DNA from: Coemansia sp. RSA 922
Lineage: Eukaryota; Kickxellomycota; Kickxellomycetes; Kickxellales; Kickxellaceae
Direction: 5' to 3'
Assembly (NCBI GenBank): GCA_027577415.1
Contig: JANBQS010000173.1
Location: 1-28,792, forward strand
DNA: 28,792 bases
In this document: positions 1 through 10,306 of the stretch, piece by piece
Numbering within the stretch: the stretch's first letter is position 1
Layout: each line of letters starts with the position of its first letter
Program-made: the position numbers and the translations under genes
Notes under the pieces: generated by a model
What the model was told of the DNA's origin: nothing
Seen by the model: only the letters and a program-made list of their open reading frames with translations
Databases searched by the model: none

Positions 1-697
1 GCTTTTGAGGTGCTCTCGAGTCATGGACCATAGTTCGTGCCCATTCAGGGCTCCAATACAACGACTTCATCATCAACCAGTCGCATTACTAGTCCAGTTC
101 AAACCACCCTAGACGTGGCCGAGAGCCAAAGTAGAGGTTTAGTCGGTATGCACTCTCACTGAAGCTCGGAAGTCAAAGGTCCTATGTCGGCGTGTACATT
201 TACTGGGACAGTAGTGGATAGCGCATTGGCGGCTGCCGCTCCAAGTAACTACTTTATGTCAAATGAAAATAAGAATAATACAAAACAAGGCGATAGTGGC
301 AATAATGTGCGGTGCTGATAATAATAAAAAAGGCCGTCGTATTGTAGCCCTGCATGGGCATAAACTATTTGTCTGCATTAATATCACCAGCAAGTAGTAT
401 ATCGCTACATGTATCAACTTTTTTGCTCAACATATGTCTCAGCACTTAAATAGTATCTATGTATAGATAGCCAGCGTCACAGTATATCTGGCTCCAAGTG
501 CTTGCCATTCTTTTGCTTTCCTGGCGCCATGTAGTCTTGATTGGCCTGGTCGCTAAGTCGGAACAAAAAGAACAGTTGCCACATGTCTGCACGTCGCTCA
601 GTGATGTGCGTGGACAATGTCTCCAAACCAAAAAAGAGAATTGTGTCGTTGTTTGTGGGGGTTGTCACAACCTCTTTTTCTGCACACAGAGGAGCGC
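1..697. other. Intergenic region, no gene seen
   Basis: No coding sequence is supported here. Short open frames exist on both strands between 446 and 786, but they overlap each other and have no recognisable domain or consistent start context. The stretch holds one copy of a dispersed 46-bp repeat (32-77) and, from about 700 on, the CT-rich leader of the downstream gene. The AT-rich part at 260-470 shows no structured element that I can name. Confidence 0.6.
32..77 (+). repeat. Dispersed 46-bp repeat, copy A
   Basis: This segment matches 14523-14568 in the same orientation at about 40 of 46 positions with no gap, counted by eye. The shared core includes CAGGGCTCCAAT. Similarity stops abruptly on both sides. 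The two copies lie 14.5 kb apart in non-coding DNA, which suggests a fragment of a dispersed element, but the element type cannot be identified. Confidence 0.6.
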
Positions 698-705
698 TAT
701 TTAAA
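698..705 (+). promoter_or_regulatory. TATA-like box (TATTTAAA) of the 915 gene
   Basis: TATTTAAA lies 217 bases before the ATG at 915 and is followed by a long pyrimidine-rich leader (711-870), as seen before other genes in this window. A CTTTAG acceptor-like site near 864-869 leaves room for a 5' UTR intron. This is read from sequence only. Confidence 0.45.
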
Positions 706-914
706 CCACGTCTTTCTCTCCTTTCTCTCCTGAGTTCCTTATTTTTTCCTTTATTTTCGCAAGATCCACTTTTTCACACACCTTGAGAGACATTTTTTTT
801 TTAGCTTTCTAACGTATCTCACCAAATATACCCCAACCCACACCCTCACACTCACCCTATCTCTTTAGCCAAATCGCCGAGCTCTTTTCACGAGCACTGT
901 TTTTCTTTCGACTG

Positions 915-2592
915 ATGACAAACCCCACACACAACAATGGCGGTGTCCACAATTCGCCTAACTATGCGCAGGTGAGGCTCATTCTGGCGATTTTCGGCGA
1001 TATACTCGATGTGCTCGAAGGCACTCACCGAGGAAAACAGGACCTGCGCACCCGCCTAGGTAGCCTTGTTTATCTAATATCCCCTTCTGCCAACATTACC
1101 TCGGCGAGCGTCGATGCCACCGTTTCTGCCCTTTTGGACTGTCTGGTCATTAGTCCTCCATCTGGCAACGGCACTGCAGCAGTCTTCCCACTTCGGTCGC
1201 ATTTGTCAGATGCAATTGAGTCTGCTACTCAAGTCGCTCAAGCCGCGGCAGCCAAAAGGGCAAAGTACCTGGCCGCGCTAGCGCGCAAGCGCCCGAGAAT
1301 CGAGCCGCAGGTGGTGGAAATAGTCGAAATCTCGTCGGATGAAGAAGAGGGCGATGAGCCTGGCGCAAGTGTGCAAGCGTCGGCTCCATTTTTTTGTCCA
1401 CCACGCCTCCGTCTCTAGCTGGTCCCGTCTCTGGCACTGTTGCTGGTTCCGCTACAGCCACAACTCCTGCCCCTTTGCCTCGTTTGACTTGGGCACAAAA
1501 GGGAAAGGGCAGGGCACCACCTTGTGATGAGTCAGCATATCCGCCACCACAAATGCGCCATGTTATTGACCTGCGGGTGGTCGACGAGACCGTTATTTTG
1601 TCTGACGAGGAGGGCGATGAGCCTAGAGCAAGCACAAGGGCATCGTGGGAGGTTCTACCCGATGTCGGTCCCTCGTCAATGCTAGGCAAGTTTATGCCAC
1701 TATCTGACGGCGACCATGGCGATAATGCTGACCAGAACTCGGCTGAGGAAAATGGCCCGACAACTGTTATCCACGATAGTTCAGGTCAAGAAGTGACATC
1801 CGTGCGCGTGTCTCTCGTGTTTGGTTCTTACTTCTATATGACACTTGCGATGTTTGCCGCTGTGTACCAGCGCAAGTTCGGTAATCAGCTTCTTCCTAAT
1901 GGTGCTGATTCTGAAGTTGTTCAGGAGGCATTGGGAGCGCTGGAGGGCTTCAGACTCTATACGATTCAGGCCGAGAGTGCAAGTTCGGACCAGGCAGCCA
2001 GCTTGACTGTTTTGATGCGCGACGGCCTCGAGTTTGATACGATGCGTCTGGATCTTCAAAAGCGACTAGGGCTGACCAAGAGGCCCATTTCGCCAATTCC
2101 CGCGCCGCTATTATTCTATTCTGTGGCGATGCTCGGATGCATATCACTCGATCAGATGTCGGGCGCTGTTCTACAAGAAATGCTTCTGACAATAACTGGA
2201 GTTGATTTTGACACGCTGTCAGTAGTCACGGACCAGGGGATTCGTCAGATGTCGTACGGCGATATATTCAGTAAGACGAAGACATGGGTACATGATTTGT
2301 GCCTGTTTGCCATCAAGGGTGGCCACATTGACAAAACACTGAGTATGGCGGCGACGTGCCACAGAAAGTATATACGAAAGGGAATACCAATGCTGGCCTG
2401 GACCCGAAAGGTGAGATAGCCAAGAAGATGCTGGCCACCAACGTGCACAATAGCCAGTTGCTTCTTGGCATCCGCCAACACGAGTTCAGAACGCTCTTCG
2501 AACAGGCGAAATTTATGCCCAAGAATGACGACGATGAAAGTGTGAAGAGGTATATGAAGAAAGTGTCCAACAGCCTATTCAAGCAGTCCTGA
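915..2592 (+). CDS. Hypothetical protein with two SUMO-interaction-like motifs; frame broken twice
   Basis: I do not recognise this family. Three overlapping plus-strand frames form one plausible protein: frame one opens at ATG 915 and ends at 1418, frame two is open 1358-2419, and frame three is open 2332-2592. A model with introns 1369-1418 (50 nt, GTGTGC...CTCTAG) and 2411-2457 (47 nt, GTGAGA...GCCAG) joins all three and gives 526 residues. Both introns are short, the first donor is weak and neither has a clear branch point, so frameshifts (pseudogene or assembly indels) remain possible. The N-terminal part is helical and Ala/Arg-rich, followed by EIVEISSDEEEGDEP and later VILSDEEGDEP, a hydrophobic-then-acidic pattern typical of SUMO-interaction motifs. 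The C-terminal part looks globular and ends in a basic tail. The motifs point to a nuclear or SUMO-linked role, which is inference only. Confidence 0.5.
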
Positions 2593-3948
2593 GTTCTTTT
2601 TTATTCTTTACTCCCAATTTTCTTCTTTACGACAATAACATGGTATATGAGATATATTCCAAGCTGTGAGAAGTAGTAAATGTGAATGAGCTGAATAGAT
2701 AAAGTGTACTACGCCTAAAAACTCACCTTGTTCTCCTCGCGGGCTTTGTAATTTATTTATTGGTCCATCTCATGTGCCAAGTGCGCTGTGGGCCGAAAGT
2801 TTGGCACTAATTAGTGTTGTTGGCGTTTTTACATGTATCACTCTGTTTAATGATATGGGGAATAAATTAGTAGTGCGAGGGCATTAGTAGCACTAGTAGT
2901 TATGTAAAAAATTACAATATAATAGCATCTACCAACCACAGCAGGCGCTACATGTGCGATATCTATAGTATTACGCAGCTTACGTTTACACAACATGCAA
3001 AGAATAACAGTAATTGCGTGAAAGAAAGTGCAATACATTACTCAAGATAAAATGTGCAAGGTCACGCAATAGAGCATTCATGGCAGCTGTTTCGAACGGG
3101 TAGTAAGAGTACTAGTGGTATATCCAAGGTGTTAGAAAATGAATTGGGTAAAAAAAAATAGAAGTAATAAAAATTGACGACGCTCTACACAACCATCAGC
3201 TATTGCTTCATAGACATGGCCTCGCCTGAGCACTCAATTCCGTCTATGGACAACGCCACATGAGTACACATGACAAATTTCCCATAGCTACCTCTAATGG
3301 CTTGAGCAAATAAAGTTCTTCAGCCTTAGGTTGATAATGAGCAGTTTCACCCTACATTTAAATATGTGGAAAATAGCTCGTCAAACAGCTATTTTCGTGC
3401 CTGGGCTGAGGGTAGGTAGAGTTGCAGAGGTTATCCCCAATTTGCAACGCCCACCGTTGCTTGGACATGGCTGAACTCCTGTTGAACTCTCTCAGTCTGT
3501 AGGCTCGGGTTTAAACCTTCTGGGGTCGAACCTTCTGGGGTCCATCTTGTATATTTTTTTTAACAATTTTTTTATTTCCAATTGAGAGATTATAGTCAAC
3601 ATTTATTCCTCGCCAAAGAGCTTTCAATGGCCTCCCTTTTATATCATAGCCACTCAATGTGATGCTTGCAAATAACTCGTATGTTAACAGAGCAGTGGTA
3701 CTATGTTATTAGCGCTATTCCGACAAACGAAATGGGGATAATATGAGGATTTCCCTGCATAGGGATTGTCAGGACTACTTTCGAGGTACTTGATTAGGAA
3801 ACTATGTGAAGCCTGTGTGGTGAGCGTGTCCTAGTCATGTGCTTGCATTGCAACTATCAGTCCACTGGCCGCATAGTCGGTGAATCTAAGGCCGCTAATG
3901 GCAAAAGACTGGATTGAGGGGTTTATTAGAAAAGCAAATATTTTTTAG
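2593..3948. other. AT-rich intergenic region, no gene seen
   Basis: There is no supported gene over about 1.35 kb; the only frame above 60 codons (2847-3038, minus) has no protein-like features. The stretch contains a perfect 10-bp hairpin (3369-3396) and a short tandem duplication of AACCTTCTGGGGTC near 3515-3541. Confidence 0.6.
3369..3396. repeat. Small perfect hairpin
   Basis: GAAAATAGCT and its exact reverse complement AGCTATTTTC are separated by an 8-base loop. It lies in non-coding DNA with no gene end nearby, so it is not an evident terminator. A chance origin in AT-rich sequence cannot be excluded. Confidence 0.5.
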
Positions 3949-5079
3949 ATGGCGGGACCATTTTTGGCGGTCTTTCAATTAGTGCATTTTCTTTTCCTTT
4001 GCCTATTTTTTATTTCCTCTTTCATAGCTGAATATCACTGTTCTTTTGTTGACACGACAAGCGAGAATACCAGTTCCTTTGAGTCGCCTAGTCTTCAAGT
4101 GTCTGTCAGTGATGACTTTACTGCGAGTGGCAGAGTGAGTCAGGCAGCGGATTCCGAGTTGAGTGTGTGTGTGTTGCTGGCATAGCAGCACTGTCGCCGA
4201 CATCGCCTTGGCTAAGGCTTGAAGGCAATGTTCCTTGTGGCAGCAGCAGCATGCTTCGCTATAGGGCATTCCCCGACAATGCATTTTCCGACTCTCTGAG
4301 CAGCAAGGCAATAGAAAGTTTGTCGTTCTGGGCCGTTGTTCAAAAGTTTTAAGTAACAAAGGCTCTGAGAGGCCAAATTGAGGGATGTGGTGGCGACTCT
4401 CAGCTAGCGCACGGCAATAACGTCGACTTTGAGAACCTCTGGAAGAAAGAAAATGCGCCTACCCCATGCCCACCGACGAAGACGCGACTGACGGCACTAT
4501 GCACCAGTTTTTATTCTAATGGCAGAGCTGACGGCAGCCATGCATTTTGTATCTCAAAAGGCAGCATGGCGTCAATGCACCCGCCAAAAAGGTAGTCTCA
4601 CAAACGATAAAGTGCGCCGCTACCACCAGTATGGAGCTCGGCATGAATATGAGCAGCTTGCAAGTGTTCACGGCCGATCACAATTGCTATCTGTTCCAGG
4701 CCAAGTTCACCTTTCAGTGATGTTAGTCAATCAGCGCAACCTTTAGCGGGAAGTTGAGCTAATGCATGGATTCAGGTTCTCTAGCTCCAGTTTATTACTT
4801 GTTTACAATGGATACGCCTCAATGCAATCCATAAGTCAGCAAGCTGTGCCAGTGCTGTCTGACATCCCCTCAGCTCTAGAACCTTGGCTGGTTGAAGCCT
4901 GCGCTGTCCAATGCGCCACTGGGGGTAGGCTTGAGAGTGAGGCACCCCTTGGGCTAGTCATTGCGCGCTTGTGTAATACACTGCATAAGGGAGTGTCTAC
5001 AATCGCTGGTGTAAGCCGGTTATTAATGGAGAATGCTCGTCATTGCTTGCGACGTGGGAGTACTGCATGTATGTAGTAG
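3949..5079. other. ORF-rich stretch without an intact recognisable gene
   Basis: Base composition becomes more balanced here and short plus-strand frames follow each other (3949-4185, 4167-4352, 4519-4746, 4762-5076). A minus-strand frame covers 4003-4359. The first plus frame begins with an ATG and has a hydrophobic N-terminus resembling a signal peptide (VHFLFLCLFFISSF), then a Ser/Thr-rich tail, 78 residues in all. None matches a family I know. A pyrimidine tract ending in CTTTCATAG at 4020-4028 looks like an acceptor. The pattern fits a decayed gene or small lineage-specific genes, but I cannot decide which. Confidence 0.35.
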
Positions 5080-5829
5080 TTATGAATATAACAGCAGCAA
5101 TGTTCAATTGCAAAAAATAAAAAATATACAACTTTTTGTTGTTGGTTTTTTTTCTGGTTGTGGCATTTATCTTCACTTTTTTATTCTCTTTGTGTGGGTG
5201 TTTGGTACCCACTGACCTTAGTATATGATTTCTTGCGGGATTTTTTGAAGAAGCGAGATTCGAACCCTAGCCAACAGGGTACGGAGCCAGCCAGTATGTA
5301 CATCACCCGCAATGCACATATTCATTTGTTTGGGACTACCTCGGCCTCTTACGAAGGACTTGTTACACCACGGTATTTAAGGTACACTAATCAACAGATG
5401 TAACAAGGCAATTGGTCGTCTGTGCCACGTGTCTTGGGTATAGTATATTCTAGAGCTTGCCACTATCAATTATATTACTAGCGCAACAACTGATAAATGT
5501 ATCATTTGCATATGATGATGTTGGGTCTTGCGAATGGTGATTAGAAAGAAGATCTCATTACTTGATCAGTCAACCATGCGACTGAGCGACTTGTGATATG
5601 TGAGGGCATTTGTGGATGATAATTAATACAATTTTTTTATTGTTTGTTTATGTATTGTGGAAAGGATGACTAAATAATTTAGCTGCTGCGCAGTATGTGG
5701 AGTATGATCCGCGAGCTGTAAATTTGATTGGAATCAATCCTCCGGCTCATGTGAGCCTTCAGAGTTGTCGGCTCAGTGTGTGAAAAAAATTTGCTGCATG
5801 TATTTAAAGAGCACGAGGCGGCACCAACA
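5080..5829. other. Intergenic region, no gene seen
   Basis: This is AT-rich non-coding DNA. Near 5255-5270 the minus strand reads GGGTTCGAATCT, which fits a Pol III B box, but no tRNA fold or A box was found around it. A TATTTAAA at 5800-5807 lies 23-30 bases before the ATG of the next, tentative, gene. Confidence 0.5.
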
Positions 5830-6237
5830 ATGCTCTCCTCTTTTGCTTCCCCTCATCTCGCAATTGTCTATTTTTCTATACTATTAGGTTTTTGTAAGTA
5901 TTTTGATGAGGTAAGCTATCAAACCTTTTTTTTACTTCTTTTTATTGCTTGTGTAGGAAATGATGACTACTTTTGACCCCTGTCTTATGAGGTGTTTTTG
6001 TTCTCTTGGCAACGTATTTGCCTTGAGACAAGTCCATTAGACGTGCCGATATCAATATATCTGATCCATCCTATGCCTGAGCTGCCCATGTTTTTTTATT
6101 TACAGGCCGTCGTCCATATACTAAATTCATGCGAAAGCAATGAATTCCATCTTTTTTATTTTGTAGGTAGGAGGAGGTCAAGCAAGTATTATAGTATAGA
6201 AAATATGTTTTGCCCTGGTTATTGTGAATACAATTGA
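5830..6237 (+). CDS. Possible small spliced gene, hydrophobic N-terminus (tentative)
   Basis: An ATG at 5830 opens a frame with a hydrophobic, signal-like start (LAIVYFSILLGF). Two donor-like GTAAG sites follow (5894 and 5911). Splicing 5911-5956 (GTAAGC...GTGTAG, 46 nt) joins 27 codons to a Cys-rich exon (FDPCLMRCFCSLGN). A second GTATTT donor at 6014 can join either the CAG acceptor at 6105, giving about 89 residues ending near 6237, or the TAG acceptor at 6166, which has a TACTAAA branch point at 6118-6124 and gives about 56 residues ending at 6199. The product could be a small secreted Cys-rich protein. No family is recognised, and the whole model rests on splice-site pattern alone. Confidence 0.22.
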
Positions 6238-6893
6238 TTTTCTTTATTGCTTGATTTTTGGCAGGACTAGGGGATGGTTTTGGCCACTAGGTGACGTAGT
6301 GATGTTTTTTGGCACAACCATTAAGCGCAAACTTGTGATTAATTAAAATAAAGCTGGTTTATGCCACAATGGGTGGAATAACGGGTGCAGCTGGGGCATT
6401 GGTGTCGTCATCTGTCGCTAGAATACTAACGCCTCATTATTTGAAGTGCGCCTTTTACGTAAAGGAGTTTGTAATCAAAATTTAGATATTGGGGTACCCA
6501 GGCCTCAGCCCTTTTAACCCTTTCCAGAGTCGGTACTGATTATTTTTAGATGCACACAGTTTGGGAGAAGGTTCATTTTTTTTTGCCTTCTCATTGCAGG
6601 TGTAAAAAGCCCACTCGGCACCAGCCTTTCTCCTCTATCATTTGAAACATTGCGTCATTCTGGGTTCTATTCGCCCTAACCATTGTCACATTGTCACACG
6701 TGCGTTGAAACCTGATAGTCCACGTGGAGTACTGCCGAACAGGCAACACCGAGTTTCCAGTTGTGAGCATGCTGTCTTCTCCCATCGCCGAGGAATTCCC
6801 AAGGAAACCTCGTGCTCACCCGCACAATACGGCAATGCTGCGCCTAGCTGGATACTCCTACGTATGGCTCTGGAAGAAGGCGGCCAAAAAGGC
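6238..6893. other. Intergenic region with one 38-codon frame
   Basis: No gene is supported. A 38-codon frame at 6369-6485 starts MGGITGAAGALVSSSVARIL and has a small-residue-rich start. Too little is visible to call it a gene. The end of this stretch leads into the promoter of the 7039 gene. Confidence 0.45.
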
Positions 6894-6900
6894 TATATAA
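6894..6900 (+). promoter_or_regulatory. TATA box (TATATAA) of the 7039 gene
   Basis: GGCTATATAACC lies about 140 bases before the ATG at 7039. A pyrimidine- and CAC-rich leader (6980-7035) resembles the leader of the 915 gene, which supports a real promoter. Confidence 0.55.
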
Positions 6901-7038
6901 CCAGTGACCCGGTCGTAAGTTTGATATAGGATCAATTGTTCTCACTTCTCATATGCCATAAGATACTAAACATATCCGCTTCTCTCGCCACTCACCTCTC
7001 TCACGCTACATCAATATCGCCACAAGTATATTGCCACA

Positions 7039-7490
7039 ATGAAGCTCCTTGACTGGCGCGTTAGTTATAGTTCAACCGGTATTAGAGTTGAATATATAGG
7101 AGAAGGTGGAGATAGGATATCTCACTATGAGATTGAACGCGATATTGTAACAGATCTGGATAGTTTGCTTTCAGAGGAACGTAATGCTGCCATTTACAGC
7201 TTTGTAAGCACTACGGATAACCTTGTTCGCATTCAGTACGACGTCAGTTTCCAGTGGGCCGGGTATCTAAACGAAACTACAGGCACCATTTCCGCGGACT
7301 GCAAATATATTCTTGTTGGGAAGTACAAAGACGTGCAAATTGCAGCTAGACGGTATGTCGATATAATAATATACGGGCGTCATGACATTTCCTATGACTA
7401 ACAAAAAATATATTTAGTTCTTTGAGCACCTTGCTCACATCAATTTTGTCTGATTCAGAAGACAAGCAAAGCGATGCTTGTGCTTGTTAG
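7039..7490 (+). CDS. Small hypothetical protein, likely two exons
   Basis: An ATG at 7039 follows a TATA box and CT-rich leader. The unspliced frame runs to 7401 (120 residues). A good intron lies inside its 3' end: donor GTATGT at 7353, branch-like CTAAC at 7398-7402 and acceptor ATTTAG at 7417 (65 nt). Removing it joins 104 codons plus two bases to 7418-7490 and gives 128 residues ending in an acidic, Cys-containing tail (LSDSEDKQSDACAC). The retained-intron product would differ only in its last 16 residues. The N-terminal part alternates hydrophobic and polar residues (WRVSYSSTGIRVEYIG, NLVRIQYDVSFQWAGYL) and is probably beta-rich. It has no signal peptide or membrane span. I do not recognise the family. 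Confidence 0.5.
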
Positions 7491-7754
7491 TGTCAATCAC
7501 ATAATATATACACATCGTACATTTAAAATAGCACGAAAAGGCAGATATAGCCGCTCCCTGTCCTTTGGCGTCTAGTTAATGACGAGGACTATCCATTTGG
7601 TGAAAACCCAGTATTACTTCAAAGCAACGCAGCGATTCTCAAACTTCTTAAGCTGACACTGACGCGTGAACTGGCAGCGGCGCTTTTTCAGCACAAGGTG
7701 CCCAAGCCCACTATCCACCCAAAACTACAGTGCGTCATGTTAGAGACGCTTCAA

Positions 7755-8169
7755 GGATTCAGACTAAGTATTAACACTGATCACATAAGGTTAACGCTGA
7801 ATATTGCGCCAGGTGCTGCCATAAAGAGAATTTTCAGCAGGTACTTCTACCGACTGCATCCACTTACGCTTGCATTGCCTCGCAAGCATACTAGACTCCA
7901 GGTTTTGAGCTCTAATAAGGTTGCACACAAGCGGTGGCAGTGGGTCGTCCTGTCGGAGTCCCTTGCGAGTATACACTCCAACCTTTGTCCGTGTACAAAA
8001 CCTCATGTTGGCCGCACTGCCCTTGTAGATAGAGAGCACAAGACTACAGAGTACCGCTGGACTATATATCACAGCGCTCCATACGGCTGTCCAATTATTC
8101 CCAATTTGCTCGATCATATTCTTCGCATTGGTCCAAAACCAGGATGGCGCCTTGGAACTTTTCTATAGC
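7755..8169 (-). mobile_element. Remnant of a non-LTR (LINE) reverse transcriptase
   Basis: Read on the minus strand from 8169, the sequence gives FQGAILVLDQCEEYDRANWE followed by a stop. This closely resembles RT motif A of fungal LINEs (consensus LDQEKAYDRV.W). After a frame change it gives YTRKGLRQDDPLPPLVCNL, which matches RT motif B (RGLRQGDPLSPLLFNL). Near 7780 a faint VLILSL after a stop sits where motif C (ADDV) is expected. Frame changes, stops and substituted key residues show it is dead. Its 5' part lies in the left arm of a large palindrome. A plus-strand frame (7551-8168) is open antisense to it. Confidence 0.75.
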
Positions 8170-8836
8170 GTATAATAGTGTAAAGTGTTAAAAAAAAGTA
8201 GAGCTGTGCATTTGCAATATATTTTTATTATAAACATACTCTATTTTACTATCTAATAAGTAGTGTTCCTGATCGTGATTGTGGATTAGCTGCGTAGAGC
8301 TCGTGTCGGCTTGAGCTGGGTTGAGAGAGGCTGGTTGCCAGAGGTGCTTGTCCACTGCGTGCGAGTAGCCAGACCATGACCACATTTGGCGTATACATGT
8401 CCTTAGTCTGTGGTTAGTCGAAGCAAACTTGTTGTGTAGGTCCAGACACATTTGAGTGCATTGCTATCCGAGACTGTTTGGCATATACACACCCTTAGTC
8501 TGTGTACATGCCAAACAGTCTCCGATAGCAATGCACTCAAGTGTGCCTAGTCGTGGCCTGGCTACTCGTTTGCGGTAGACAAGGACCTCTGGCAACCGGC
8601 CTATCTCAATCCAACTCAAGCCGACACGAGCTCTACGCAGCTAATCCACAATCACGATCAGGAACACTCTACTCCTATTGATTTGTAAATACACACACTT
8701 GTACATAAAAAATATATAGCGAATGCACGGCTCTACTCTTTTAACACTTTACACTTTTATACGCTATAGAAAAGTTCCAAGGCGCCATCCTGATTTTGGA
8801 CCAATGCAAATAATATGACCGAGAATATTGGGAATA
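8096..8836. repeat. 740-bp imperfect palindrome (foldback)
   Basis: The left arm (8096-8491) and right arm (8501-8836) are reverse complements, with a 9-base centre (8492-8500). Near the centre the stem is almost perfect (GACTGTTTGGCAT/GTACACA). Further out, long blocks still match, for example the run from GCAACC at about 8593 through CACAATCACGATCAGGAACAC, and GCTATAGAAAAGTTCCAAGG at the RT end. The left arm has about 60 extra bases (roughly 8379-8446) that the right arm lacks. Both arms end outward in LINE RT motif A sequence. The structure is an inverted duplication of a piece of a non-LTR element. Confidence 0.85.
8763..8836 (+). mobile_element. Second LINE RT motif A fragment in the right palindrome arm
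   Basis: The plus strand reads AIEKFQGAILILDQCK, a stop, then YDREYWE, the mirror copy of the RT start in the left arm. Similarity ends at 8836 and no motif B follows, so only this short piece of RT was duplicated or kept. It is not functional. Confidence 0.7.
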
Positions 8837-10265
8837 GTATGTTGAGAGCTTGAGATAGACTTACTGGTCGGTATTGAAAAGAGAAGAGGAGTGGTGGTTG
8901 TTGTTGAATCTCACTCCAAGGGGCGCCAAGGGGCACACCTTTTATACCATTTGAGGGGGGCGGGATGGGCGAGGTTTTCCAAGCTTGCATTTTTCTCTTC
9001 CTCTGGCTGTTGCTCTCTCTCGGCTTACACTGAGTGTAGCTTCTCTGTTGTGCAGCTGACACTCCACACATGTCTGTCAGGCCAAAACGACGTAGCCTCT
9101 GACGCACTTTCACTGGCCCTCACAGTCAACCAGGCAGTGAGGAAATAAGAAAAAAACAATTGCCGACGATCAGCACATGTAAGCACCACCCATTTCCGAC
9201 TCTTTTTGGTAACTTTTTCCTTTGCCGTTCGCTTTTGCGATTGGCTGGGGCTTACTATCCTATCTATACATAGCGTATCCCGACTTACCTTTTTTTGTCT
9301 ACAATTGTGAAAAAAGGCCTTGCCGATGGCACTCCCACGATGCCCCTAAAACAATTGAAGTAATTTACGCGCATTGCGCCCAATGTACGTAATTTGTGCT
9401 CGCTGCCCCTCATCATCCTCTCTTTGGGGGCAGATGCCAACTGGCCCTCTTATCGCTGCCAAAGTATACACAAAAAAAACTAGTCTAAAAAGTGCTCCAA
9501 GTCATGAATCTACCTCAATGGAAAAATGAACCACTGGATCCTGCAGGAGTCCTGGAGCCAGATCATCAATGGATCGAGCTTTCATTGATGTCGGACCCAG
9601 TGGGAGCGCCCCCCCCCCCCGGTCTACGCCACCTTCCATGACAGGTGTGCACCGGTGGCGCTATCCCCTTAGACGACACTATAAGAGCTTATTGGCGGTC
9701 TACCTAATCACGATTAATTCGCTGGCTTTGAGCCAAAAAGCGCTCCGATGGCGTGTCATTATCTGTTGTCGCTTGGAGTATTTTCAGCGCGCCTCTCTTC
9801 CATTTTTCTCATATAGAAAATATTTTCGTTACTCTTTTCTAAATATCGACCACATTTAGTGTCTGTCACTTACGCAATTAGAGGGCTTTAGCGACGGACT
9901 TGCGATGACCAAGTGCTTGCGGCGATAGTACCAGAGTAGACGTCATTGAGTGTCGTTGACAGCAGCAGGTATTATTTACACGGCGCCTATGACAAATCAG
10001 CGAGTTTGAGTGACCAGCTTACTCCAGCGTCTAGTCGTTGACCAGTCGACAGGGAGGCATTAGCGACACATATCAGTAGCGGTAAGTGATATAGCAACGT
10101 TGACTTTGTATATTGGTGGAGGAATGAGTGGCATTGATATTATAGTACAGTGCTCTATTGGCCGAGGAACTCTCAATCGCGGTACGGAGCTTTTATGGCT
10201 GACTGCTGTGGGCTAGTACCGTCAAAATAAAGCCGCAGCAACTAATTGATGTTCAAGAGGTGTTC
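8837..10265. other. Intergenic region with an orphan promoter-like site
   Basis: No gene is recognised. A minus-strand TATAAAAGG lies at 8938-8946 pointing into the palindrome. A run of 12 C occurs at 9609-9620. Frames at 8891-9148 (plus), 8757-9113 (minus) and 9569-9859 (plus) have no family features. The stretch next to 10265 is the 3' side of the minus-strand zinc-finger gene. Confidence 0.5.
8938..8946 (-). promoter_or_regulatory. Orphan TATA box on the minus strand
   Basis: The minus strand reads GGTATAAAAGGTG, then a CAAC- and CT-rich leader-like stretch and CCAGTAAGTC, a good donor-like site, at about 8855-8865. No open frame starts between box and donor, and 25 bases later the foldback begins. 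It may be the stub of a gene cut by the palindrome. Confidence 0.35.
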
Positions 10266-10271
10266 TTTATT
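10266..10271 (-). terminator. Polyadenylation signal AATAAA of the zinc-finger gene
   Basis: On the minus strand AATAAA lies about 36 bases after the stop codon at 10307. This is a normal position for a fungal poly(A) signal. Confidence 0.55.
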
Positions 10272-10306
10272 TCTTATGCTAATTTTTAGAGCTAGAAGTA
10301 ACTTTG